Positions 6,987 through 14,120 of a DNA stretch of 49,851 nt are shown piece after piece. Numbering within the stretch: position 1 is the stretch's first letter; each line of letters begins with the position of its first letter. The DNA lies in the IMG/VR virus record IMGVR_UViG_3300009175_000001, positions 1 through 49,851 of that record, one strand, 5' to 3'. The position numbers were made by a program, and so were the translations under genes. The notes beneath the pieces were generated by a model. It saw only the letters and a program-made list of their open reading frames with translations, had not been told where the DNA came from and made no database searches. The stretch comes from a virus.

Positions 6987-7310
6987 CTACGGTGTGATCG
7001 TTGCCGGTGGAACAGCTCGGGTCTTGTCTGGCGACTTCAGGGAGTTGATGATGTCCTCGATGTCGGCGAGCGAGTAGTCCTCTAGGACCTGGGCTAACAG
7101 CTTGCCCGGGTCAGCCGCGTGCTGGTTGGTGATCCAGTACCGTCTGAGGTACGTGGCGGCGCCGGTGAGAACCGGCACAACGTAGAGAGCCATCTCGGCC
7201 GGGAGGTGTCCCGTCCAGTGGGCCAGGCCGTAAGTGATGGCCGCGGAGAGCAGCAGTGCGCCTATGGCGAACGCCGCACTCTTCAGGGCCTCGAACGTCG
7301 GTCTCTTCAT
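6987..7310 (-). CDS. Holin-like membrane protein
   Basis: The 107-residue protein has two hydrophobic stretches, about residues 12-30 (AAFAIGALLLSAAITYGLA) and 38-55 (AEMALYVVPVLTGAATYL), with a basic start (MKRPTFEALK) and a charged, soluble C-terminal half. This class II-like holin layout, and its place as the last gene of the late arm next to lytic enzymes and opposite the endolysin, make it the best holin candidate. It overlaps the upstream gene by 4 bases. A phage membrane protein of other role is possible. Confidence 0.6.
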   Translation of the reverse strand: MKRPTFEALKSAAFAIGALLLSAAITYGLAHWTGHLPAEMALYVVPVLTGAATYLRRYWITNQHAADPGKLLAQVLEDYSLADIEDIINSLKSPDKTRAVPPATITP

Positions 7311-7606
7311 TCCCGTTCCTCCTCGTGTAGGATGAGCTTGATCTTGCTGAGCGGGTGGCCGTCGAGGGCCTGCATCTCGATGGTGATCTCGTTGTCAGTC
7401 AGGCCACATTGAGGACCCCACTGCACGTCGAGACGGGCTACCGCCTCTTCCAGGCCGACGATGTCGATCTCCCCGTCGGTGTCCATCTCGGTACAGGCGG
7501 GGCACTTGAGGTTCTCGGCGATGAGCTGGCCTCGGACCTCGTCGTAGTCGAGCACTCCGTGCTCGTAGAGCATGACCAGATCGGAGACGTAGTCTATAGT
7601 GACCAT
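7307..7606 (-). CDS. Hypothetical protein with CxxC motif, 99 residues
   Basis: The frame is open further upstream, but the ATG at 7606 with GAAGG upstream is the sensible start, since residues before it are Arg-rich low-quality sequence. The product starts MVTIDYVSDLVMLYEHGVLD and has LKCPACTEMD near residue 35, then acidic and hydrophobic segments and a charged tail HEEERE. It overlaps both neighbours, so it is part of the lysis gene cluster by position. The function is not recognised. Confidence 0.7.
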   Translation of the reverse strand: MVTIDYVSDLVMLYEHGVLDYDEVRGQLIAENLKCPACTEMDTDGEIDIVGLEEAVARLDVQWGPQCGLTDNEITIEMQALDGHPLSKIKLILHEEERE

Positions 7607-8085
7607 GGCGCCCAACCTTCCTTGAGGTAGATGAGGTGTGCGTAGTGCAGGTTCTTGGCTGGATCGGCGGGATTGAAGTGCCAGGCCCCGGCGTACCAGC
7701 CGGGCATCAGTTGCATAAGCCCCATAGCCCCCGAGCCGCCGCTGTTTGGTACTCCGGGCGATCCGCTGGACTCTCGGGCGATGATATGCATGAGCCGGTC
7801 GATCTCTGACCAGCCCCAACCTTCGTGACGGGCCAGCCAGACCCATCTCCCAACGGCTGCCGGGGCGACGTATCTTCCGGCGAAGTCACTGTAATCGTGC
7901 TGGGAGTAGTACCGAGTCGCACTTGCGACATGGCGAGCCTCGCGCTGAGCAGCTGCTGCTCGCTGAGCGATGCGGGCAGCCTGGGCGGGAGAGACTGCCG
8001 CGGTCTGCGCGTGAGCAGCACCAGCAGTCCCAGCAGCGAGAAGAATCCCAGCCAGCAGTATCGTGAGAACGTAGCGGACACTAAT
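7594..8085 (-). CDS. Secreted lytic transglycosylase, apparently with a non-standard start codon
   Basis: The frame encodes a signal peptide (VRYVLTILLAGILLAAGTAG, cleavage after AHA) and then an SLT-type lysozyme-like domain. MHIIARESSGSPGVPNSGG holds the catalytic Glu and is followed by GAMGLMQLMPGWY, the classic transglycosylase core. It should cut peptidoglycan glycan strands during entry or lysis. No ATG, GTG or TTG exists in frame near the signal peptide. The ribosome site GGAGG at 8093-8097 points to ATT at 8085 (spacing 7) or CTG at 8088 (spacing 4). A GTG at 8081 is out of frame. I chose ATT. A sequencing error is the other explanation. Confidence 0.7.
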   Translation of the reverse strand: MSVRYVLTILLAGILLAAGTAGAAHAQTAAVSPAQAARIAQRAAAAQREARHVASATRYYSQHDYSDFAGRYVAPAAVGRWVWLARHEGWGWSEIDRLMHIIARESSGSPGVPNSGGSGAMGLMQLMPGWYAGAWHFNPADPAKNLHYAHLIYLKEGWAPWSL

Positions 8086-8098
8086 CAGAAGTCCTCCT

Positions 8099-8452
8099 TC
8101 ATCGGTCGTGGTGGCGTATCTTGTGGCAGTTGGCGCAGAGCACATCGCACTTCTCCATCTCTGCGATGAGCGTCTTGCGGGCGCTGTACACGAGCTGCAC
8201 CACCCCATATATGCGGTTGCCGTCGCGGTGGTGCCATTCCAGCACCCGGGAATCAGCGAGTCCGCAGTCGACGCACACGACTTGGCGCATGACGCCGTCG
8301 TACCAGCCGCGCCTGCTGGCGCGATGACGCTCGCCCCAAGCACGCCGCTGCTCTCTCGTCCTCTCTGGGTCGCGCTCGCGGTAGGCCTTGTTGCTGGCTC
8401 TCCGCAGAGCCTTCACACGGTCGCTCGCCAGTGAGGTCGCGAGGTAGCCCAT
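8099..8452 (-). CDS. HNH endonuclease
   Basis: The 117-residue protein has a basic N terminus with an RERDPERTREQRRAW helix, then VVCVDCG, LEWHHRDG (the HH of the HNH core) and CDVLCANCHKIRHH at the C terminus. This gives the two zinc knuckles and the His-Asn-His arrangement of small phage HNH nucleases. It may be a homing-type nuclease or a packaging-associated HNH protein. Its place among lysis genes, far from the terminase, makes a mobile homing gene plausible. It overlaps the metallophosphoesterase stop by one base, and the transglycosylase ribosome site lies across its end. Confidence 0.8.
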   Translation of the reverse strand: MGYLATSLASDRVKALRRASNKAYRERDPERTREQRRAWGERHRASRRGWYDGVMRQVVCVDCGLADSRVLEWHHRDGNRIYGVVQLVYSARKTLIAEMEKCDVLCANCHKIRHHDR

Positions 8453-9459
8453 CAGAAGTCAGACTTCATCGGAACGAAGAACGGGCGCCACTCTGCCGAC
8501 ACCGAGCGCAGCCCGGCGTCGTCCACCTTCACGGTGACGATGTGGTAGCCGATCTCTGGATGCAGGCCCTTGCGGAGCAGGTACGGGGTCTGGGCCTCGA
8601 AGCAGCCTCCGAAGTTGCCGAAGACGTTGCGGTAGTTCTTCAGCTCGCAGGTGATGTGGTAGTGGCCCCCGAGGTAGATGTGCGGCTTGTTCTCGGGGCT
8701 CATCTGCTCGATGATCTTCTGCATCTTGTAGGAGCGGGCGTAGGCCACGCCGCCGTCGCCGTGGTGGACGTAGATGCGGATGCCGTCGATCTCGATCTGG
8801 GCGCCATACATGCCAAGGTACTCGAAGTCGTCGCGGCGCCCGCAGGCGTGCTCGACGATGTCGTACCCAGCGCTCATCTTCCAGGTCAGGTCATGGTTCC
8901 CCCCGATGAAGTGGGTCGTCATTCCGGTGACACTCGGGTAGGCGTCGACGAGATACTGCTCCTGCTCTTCGAGACCGTGAGCGAAGATCTCGTACTCTTG
9001 CCCCCGGTACATGTGGCCGTTGCCGCTGGTGGCGTCTCCACCGTGAAGCACGACCTCGACTCCGTCCTCCTTCATCTCCTGGTAGGCGCGGTGCAGATGG
9101 GTGAGCTGCTGGTACTTCGAGCAGAAGTGCGTGTCCGTCACCCAGCCGAACTTGAAGCGCCGGTGTGGACCCACCTGTTCGATCTTGGGCAGCACCTTCC
9201 ACTGCTTGTTGGATGCGGTGGTGTCCTTGTCGAGGTGGTACCCCTTGGCCTTGAGCATCTTGAGCAGCTCTGCCTCGGAAAGCTCTGGCGGCGCGTCGGG
9301 GTCGGCGTCACGAGTGTGGTCGACGAGGTGCAGGCCCAGACGGTCCAGCTCACGACGCGCCACCGAGTAGTGCACCCCCAGCTTCCCTGCGACTTCGTTG
9401 ACGGACTTGCTTTGCGCTGCCGTTGATCTCACCAGCGCGTCTTCGAGTGTTTTCACCAA
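8452..9459 (-). CDS. Calcineurin-like metallophosphoesterase with N-terminal helix-turn-helix
   Basis: The five metallophosphoesterase motifs are present in order: WVTDTHF, LHGGDAT, IGGNHD, VHHGDGG and LGGHYH. These bind two metal ions and cut phosphoester bonds; the substrate may be DNA, nucleotides or a protein. The N-terminal 50 residues (SVNEVAGKLGVHYSVARRELDRLG) look like a helix-turn-helix. I chose TTG at 9459 because AAGGGA lies 6 bases upstream; a GTG at 9456 or 9486 is also possible. Similar phosphoesterases occur in many phages of high-GC hosts, but their role there is not settled. It sits between small membrane proteins and an HNH gene. Confidence 0.85.
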   Translation of the reverse strand: MVKTLEDALVRSTAAQSKSVNEVAGKLGVHYSVARRELDRLGLHLVDHTRDADPDAPPELSEAELLKMLKAKGYHLDKDTTASNKQWKVLPKIEQVGPHRRFKFGWVTDTHFCSKYQQLTHLHRAYQEMKEDGVEVVLHGGDATSGNGHMYRGQEYEIFAHGLEEQEQYLVDAYPSVTGMTTHFIGGNHDLTWKMSAGYDIVEHACGRRDDFEYLGMYGAQIEIDGIRIYVHHGDGGVAYARSYKMQKIIEQMSPENKPHIYLGGHYHITCELKNYRNVFGNFGGCFEAQTPYLLRKGLHPEIGYHIVTVKVDDAGLRSVSAEWRPFFVPMKSDF

Positions 9460-9536
9460 GCGGTGTCCCTTCGTTGTTGACAGCACTCGACCGGGACCAT
9501 CGTACCTCGACGGCCCCGGTCGGGTCTAACTCGGTT

Positions 9537-9605
9537 CTAGTGTCTGATCGCCCCCGCGATGAGGACGATCAGCAGGATGACGATGAGTATCCAGATCAGT
9601 CCCAT
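9537..9605 (-). CDS. 22-residue single-helix membrane peptide
   Basis: ATG at 9605 follows a GAAGGTG site and lies within the 3' end of the preceding gene. The peptide is almost entirely hydrophobic (MGLIWILIVILLIVLIAG, ending AIRH) and must span a membrane once. Stop is TAG at 9537-9539. It could be an accessory lysis peptide or a regulator of the membrane protein just upstream. It is short, but the start signal, codon choice and position make it credible. Confidence 0.55.
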   Translation of the reverse strand: MGLIWILIVILLIVLIAGAIRH

Positions 9606-9991
9606 GGTTCACCTTCTTGCGCGTCGGTGGTGTCTCTCAGGTCTTCCATGTGCTTGAGGTGCTTGTCCTCGGTGTCGGCATCCTCTGCTCTCTTCGGGAT
9701 GTCGAAGCGGAACTCCCTGAGTTCGTAGTAGGTCATGGCGAAAGCGATGGCGAACATCACGTACTGGGGCACAATGATGAGGCTGCGGTGAGTCTCGATC
9801 CAGCCCGTCCCGGGGAGGATGAGTTCGTCCGTGAGGATCACGAATCTCGTGATCACCATGTAGAGCATGGCGTAGAGCAAGACCATCCTTGAGCGGGCGT
9901 GGACGATGTGCCAGATCCCCAGCACGTAGCTGAAGGCAACAAGACTTGCGATGATACTGATGGTGTCTCCGAGCAGGTTTGCTGGGCTCAA
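9596..9991 (-). CDS. Membrane protein with three helices, 131 residues
   Basis: TTG at 9991 has GGAGG 5 bases upstream and overlaps the stop of the preceding gene as TTGA. Hydrophobic stretches occur near residues 8-28 (DTISIIASLVAFSYVLGIW), 36-55 and 70-88, followed by a charged cytoplasmic tail (EFRFDIPKRAEDADTEDKHL). The N terminus MSPAN matches that of the upstream gene product. The function is unknown. Position next to a second membrane protein and before lytic enzymes suggests a role in lysis or envelope interaction. Confidence 0.7.
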   Translation of the reverse strand: MSPANLLGDTISIIASLVAFSYVLGIWHIVHARSRMVLLYAMLYMVITRFVILTDELILPGTGWIETHRSLIIVPQYVMFAIAFAMTYYELREFRFDIPKRAEDADTEDKHLKHMEDLRDTTDAQEGEPWD

Positions 9992-10434
9992 GTGGACCTC
10001 CGTCGTTCATAGGTCGCTTCGTTGAACAGGGCCGTCGCACGGGCCAATAGAAGCACCCCGGCGAACTTCTTTTCATCGCTCCACTCGTCCCCGCCGATCG
10101 CCTTGTGGAGCATCTCGATCAGGTGGGGGAGTTCGTCTTTCTCGATGTCCCCAGATACGAGCTCTCTCACGAGGGCGTCTCGGTCGACGCTCTTCGGGCT
10201 ATGGATAACGCCCTCAAGGTGAGGACCGATGACCTTCCAGAAGACATCGTTGTCGTTCTGGACCTTGTCGATACGGGAGTTGAGCGTCTCGATGGAGTCG
10301 ATGACCTTCTGGTGGCTGGTGCAGCGCCCCTCTACCACCCCGACGCGCCTGTCTAGTCTGTAGGCGAAGGCGTAGACGGCGAGGATGATGACCACGCCGA
10401 TACCGGCGATCGAGATCCAGTTGGCGGGGCTCAC
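9988..10434 (-). CDS. Membrane-anchored coiled-coil protein, 148 residues
   Basis: GTG at 10434 overlaps the stop of the tail propeller gene as GTGA. One hydrophobic segment (about residues 6-26, WISIAGIGVVIILAVYAFAYR) is followed by a probable coiled coil (RRVGVVEGRCTSHQKVIDSIETLN...) and an amphipathic C-terminal half. This single-anchor, coiled-coil layout resembles spanin-like or holin-accessory proteins, though no lipoprotein partner is adjacent. The first residues MSPAN are shared with the next gene product, which may reflect an old duplication of the start region. Confidence 0.65.
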   Translation of the reverse strand: MSPANWISIAGIGVVIILAVYAFAYRLDRRVGVVEGRCTSHQKVIDSIETLNSRIDKVQNDNDVFWKVIGPHLEGVIHSPKSVDRDALVRELVSGDIEKDELPHLIEMLHKAIGGDEWSDEKKFAGVLLLARATALFNEATYERRRST

Positions 10435-13100
10435 AACCGCTGGACTTTCATCTGGACTACCCCCTGATGAGCCGCGGTGTCTGCCTCTTGTGCTGAGGTC
10501 GGCAACTCGTCGATCGCCTTGATGACTCCGAGGAAGCTGTCGAACCCGAGGTCGAAGTTGACCACGCGGCCCAGACCTGCCATCTCGAAGAGGAAGTCGA
10601 TGGCAACGTCGGCCGGTTCGTCCCAGAGCCCTCCGGAGCGGTCCTCGGTGTTGTCGTACCCCAGGATGTTGAAGACGTAGCTGCGGATGGACGGCACGAG
10701 GAAGGCGGAGGTCACCGCGAACACGCGGAGACGGTCGACGTCCTCCCGGGCCGAAGCAGTCGGGTCGATCAGCTCTACGGTCGGCTGGATGCGGTTTCCG
10801 TTGTCCTGCACGAGGAAGAGGCTGCGGCGCACGTCGGCTTCAAGGATGTCTGCCTCGCCGACCGGCACGGCCGCGGCTCCGTCGAGTGAGTAGGTCAGCC
10901 TGATCTCCTGCTCCCCCTGGACGAGCGGGGAGTGGTCGACCCAGATCGCGTAGAAGCCCTTGTTGACGCCGTTCATGTGGAAGGTCGAGGAGGAGAGTCG
11001 CAGGTAGGAACCCTCTCCTGTGATGCCGAGCCCGGGGTTGTTGTGGCGCACCGTCGGAGTGGTCGCCATGTAGCCCGCCGAGTCCGGTGCCCAGATGCGG
11101 CCCTTGAGACCGGCGATGGAGTAGACCTCGGAGCGCGTGACGTCGCCCGAAGGGGTCACGGTGATCGGGTAGTTCTCGCACCAATAGATGCTGGAGATGC
11201 GTGCCATGCTGGTCTGCGTCGTACCCTGAGCAGGACCGACCTGGATGTCGACGGCAGGGGTGTCGTTGGGGCGCAGCACGGAGCAGCGTCCACGCACCTG
11301 ACCGTCGACGAAGTGGTCTACGTAGTTGCCGTGCTTCACACTGGTGATCTTGCTGCCCACCACGGCGTCGGCGCGAAAGAGTTCCGACCACTTCCAGTTG
11401 CCGATGCCCGCGTCCCAGTTTCCGAACTCCCAGATCTGGGTCGCCTTCTCCTTGAGCCAGCCGGTCTTCTTGCCCTTGGAGTTCAGCTCTGCGGAGTGCG
11501 TCGGGACCGTGCAGCGGGCGCGGATGACGAAGCTCGAACCGCCACCAGCCACCTCGTAGTAGAGGCCGTTGCCGTGGATTGCTCCGTTGACCAGCTTGGC
11601 CTTCTTCTTGTCGATCTTACCCGTTGTGTAGAGGCCCTTGTTGGTGATCAGCTGGAAGGTGCTCGTGTTCTCCATGCCGGGCACGTCGCGGTGGTAGTTG
11701 ACCTGCGCCTTGGCGATGTCGGTGACGATGTTGAGGACCCCGCCGGAGACGCCGTCCTTGACGTTCTTCCCCTGGCATGCCGTGAGGCTTCGGGAGAACC
11801 CGAAGGCCTGGAGGGTCTGGCCGCTTCCCTTGGTCACCTGGCGCACGCCCTCCGGGACGACGATCACGTTGTCGACCGGGGCAGACGCGGGGCAGACGTG
11901 GGAGAGCCCGCCGTACTTGACGTTCCAGCGGTAGAAGTTGTGGTCGGTGAGCACGTAGATGTGGCGCCTGTGACCCTTGAGCCCGCGGATCATGCTGGTG
12001 TCGCTGGGGTGGTCGGGGTTCGGCAGGATGTCGGTGAGCTTGGTGATCGAGTTTCCGCCGTCGCCGATGTAGATGCTCCCAGTGGCGTTGTCTTCGTCGT
12101 CGAGGAAGTACCCGCCGATGTAGACGCAGTCGAGGTAGCCCTCGATGCAGGTGGCGTGGAAGCCATCGGGGAGCGAGTAGGCCATCCGCAGGGAACCGGC
12201 CAGCGGGCTGAAGGCGTAGACGACGCTGTACTCATCGTCGCCGAGCAGCCAAAAGCACTCGTTCTGTGCTCTCGCGAGCCCGCGGTTGGAGGCGCTCGGG
12301 GAGACGACGTTGGAGTTCGCGGTCCACGCCGTGAAAGATGTAGCTGTGAGGATGCCAGCCTGCGTGACCAGGGTGCCCTCATCGTTGAAGTTTGCACGCA
12401 CCGCGTAGATGAACCCGGGACCGGCGATCATCGAGGCGATCTTGATCTGGTCGCTCCACACCTCGAAGTCGAGGCTGTCTGGGGTGGTGCGGTAGACGCA
12501 GCCGTCCTCGGTGGCGTCGGGGCTTGTCTGGGCGGCGTAGATGTGCTTGCCGTCGAAGCAGAGACCACTGATCGGCAGGTCGCTCTCAAGCCCGGTGCAG
12601 GCATCGGCAGACCCGTCGCTGGGGTCGATGCGGAAGAGGGGCGTGCCCTCGGTGGCCTTGCCACTGATGAACACGAAGTCTCCCGCCGACTGCATCTCCA
12701 GGCTGTCGCCCACGCTGGCGTTCGGGAACACGGCACGGTCCATGCCGATGGAGATCTCACCCGGGGTGGAGCAGTCGATGAAGCGCGAGTGCATGAAGCG
12801 GTTCGCCGCGGCATCGTTGGTGTCGTAGCTGGGCTGACCCTCACCGGCCGCGAAGTCGTCCACGGGGATGAGGAAGAGGCCGCGCACGTCGCGCACCGTG
12901 TAGACGCCCCCAGCCACGGTGAGTGACTGGCCCGGGCTCATGCCGGTGGTGGCCTCTTCGGCGCTGATGCGCATCGGCGGGATCGACTGCGCCGGTTGAC
13001 CGAGGGTGCTCTTGCGGTTGAGGACGTAGTCGCGAGCCTCGCCGGTGAGCGTGTCTGTGACGCGTAGGTCGAACGCCTTCTTGATGACGACAGGCGTCAC
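10431..13100 (-). CDS. Large beta-propeller-like tail protein (tail nozzle or tail tubular B-like)
   Basis: The 889-residue protein is rich in short beta repeats with Gly-Asp turns, such as FDGKHIYAAQTS, GPGFIYAVRANF, YLDCVYIGGYF and GHRRHIYVLTDHNFYRWN, spaced about 45-60 residues apart between 150 and 420. This is a propeller pattern. The second half has more mixed beta sequence, including GGGSSFVIRARCTVPTH. It lies directly after the adaptor gene, the position of the nozzle protein (T7 gp12-like) in podoviruses, whose fold includes a propeller. No enzyme motif is seen. I infer a virion tail role; a receptor-binding role is the alternative. Confidence 0.6.
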   Translation of the reverse strand: MTPVVIKKAFDLRVTDTLTGEARDYVLNRKSTLGQPAQSIPPMRISAEEATTGMSPGQSLTVAGGVYTVRDVRGLFLIPVDDFAAGEGQPSYDTNDAAANRFMHSRFIDCSTPGEISIGMDRAVFPNASVGDSLEMQSAGDFVFISGKATEGTPLFRIDPSDGSADACTGLESDLPISGLCFDGKHIYAAQTSPDATEDGCVYRTTPDSLDFEVWSDQIKIASMIAGPGFIYAVRANFNDEGTLVTQAGILTATSFTAWTANSNVVSPSASNRGLARAQNECFWLLGDDEYSVVYAFSPLAGSLRMAYSLPDGFHATCIEGYLDCVYIGGYFLDDEDNATGSIYIGDGGNSITKLTDILPNPDHPSDTSMIRGLKGHRRHIYVLTDHNFYRWNVKYGGLSHVCPASAPVDNVIVVPEGVRQVTKGSGQTLQAFGFSRSLTACQGKNVKDGVSGGVLNIVTDIAKAQVNYHRDVPGMENTSTFQLITNKGLYTTGKIDKKKAKLVNGAIHGNGLYYEVAGGGSSFVIRARCTVPTHSAELNSKGKKTGWLKEKATQIWEFGNWDAGIGNWKWSELFRADAVVGSKITSVKHGNYVDHFVDGQVRGRCSVLRPNDTPAVDIQVGPAQGTTQTSMARISSIYWCENYPITVTPSGDVTRSEVYSIAGLKGRIWAPDSAGYMATTPTVRHNNPGLGITGEGSYLRLSSSTFHMNGVNKGFYAIWVDHSPLVQGEQEIRLTYSLDGAAAVPVGEADILEADVRRSLFLVQDNGNRIQPTVELIDPTASAREDVDRLRVFAVTSAFLVPSIRSYVFNILGYDNTEDRSGGLWDEPADVAIDFLFEMAGLGRVVNFDLGFDSFLGVIKAIDELPTSAQEADTAAHQGVVQMKVQRL

Positions 13101-14053
13101 GCACGCCTCCCGATCAACTGCGGCATCGGGTTACGGGACAGCCACGAGTCGAAGCGGAAGCGCGTGTACTGAGCTGCGCTCTGCAGGTCGCGGTAGGTGT
13201 TGATGTTCTCGCCCTGAGCGTTGACCGCCACATCCCCGCGCACCCTCTTGGTGCGGGCCAGATCGGTAAGATCGTGGACGGACCAGCGCACCACACCTTC
13301 AAGCGCCCGCTCTGGCAGGCGAGCCGAGAAGCTGCAGATGGGCGAGACCGGAGGGGTCTCAAGGTCTGCATCGAGGACATGCGCTGTGAGGAACTCAGTC
13401 GTCGGGTCGATGCCCGGGAAGGTGGCCGGGCGCTTGGCGTAGGTGATGCGCATCGGCGCCGCCGGGGGGTGCTTGGTGAAGCGGATCTGGGTGACGTTGT
13501 CGCCGCCGTCGCTCTGCCAGCTGCGCCACTTGTGCCAGTAGGTGTTCAGCTGCAGTTCCACCGAGGTCACAAGGTCGGCCTCAGCGGTGAGTGGCACGTC
13601 GTAGTCGAGCTGACTGTCGTTCGTCGTCAGCGTCACGTCCCTGTCCATCGTGTAGAAGCTCGGATACAGCTCGCGCATGCCCGCGTTGATAGCGTCCATG
13701 AGGTCGTCATCCGAGTAGTGGCGGAAGCCGTAGGACCAGAGGATCGTCGCGGCAGCCAGGGGGGCTCCGCTGTCGGCAGACCAAGCGGCTGCGGTGTCGG
13801 TGAACCTGACCCAGCTGGTCTCGTAGTCCACCGTCATCTGATTGGGGATGGAGATCGGGTACTGGGTCTCGACGCCGGTCGCGGGGTCCGTGATGATCAC
13901 CATGCAGCTGAGGCTGTCCTTGACGAGGTACTTGTCGGGAATATGGAAGTCGGTGGTGACGCCGTCACCCGGTGCTTCGCTGGTCGCGTGGTTCACGAAG
14001 TTCTGCATCTTGCGATTCACGCTGTCGATGATGTCTTGCAGGGTTACCGACAT
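13097..14053 (-). CDS. Head-tail adaptor (tail tubular A-like) protein
   Basis: ATG 14053 is preceded by GGAGG with a 5-base spacer; a GTG two codons earlier overlaps that site and is less likely. The 318-residue protein starts with a helix (SVTLQDIIDSVNRKMQNF) and continues with beta-rich sequence, LMDAINAGMRELYPSFYTM and a PAAPMRITYAKRPATFPG segment, as found in phage neck and adaptor proteins that sit under the portal. It overlaps the tail propeller gene by 4 bases, the usual adaptor-nozzle order. The assignment depends on size, pattern and order. Confidence 0.6.
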   Translation of the reverse strand: MSVTLQDIIDSVNRKMQNFVNHATSEAPGDGVTTDFHIPDKYLVKDSLSCMVIITDPATGVETQYPISIPNQMTVDYETSWVRFTDTAAAWSADSGAPLAAATILWSYGFRHYSDDDLMDAINAGMRELYPSFYTMDRDVTLTTNDSQLDYDVPLTAEADLVTSVELQLNTYWHKWRSWQSDGGDNVTQIRFTKHPPAAPMRITYAKRPATFPGIDPTTEFLTAHVLDADLETPPVSPICSFSARLPERALEGVVRWSVHDLTDLARTKRVRGDVAVNAQGENINTYRDLQSAAQYTRFRFDSWLSRNPMPQLIGRRA

Positions 14054-14120
14054 GCTCACCTCCGTTCTTGTCGTATGACTATGTTTCTACACCATGTCTC
14101 ACGCAAAAGGCAAGCTTGCC

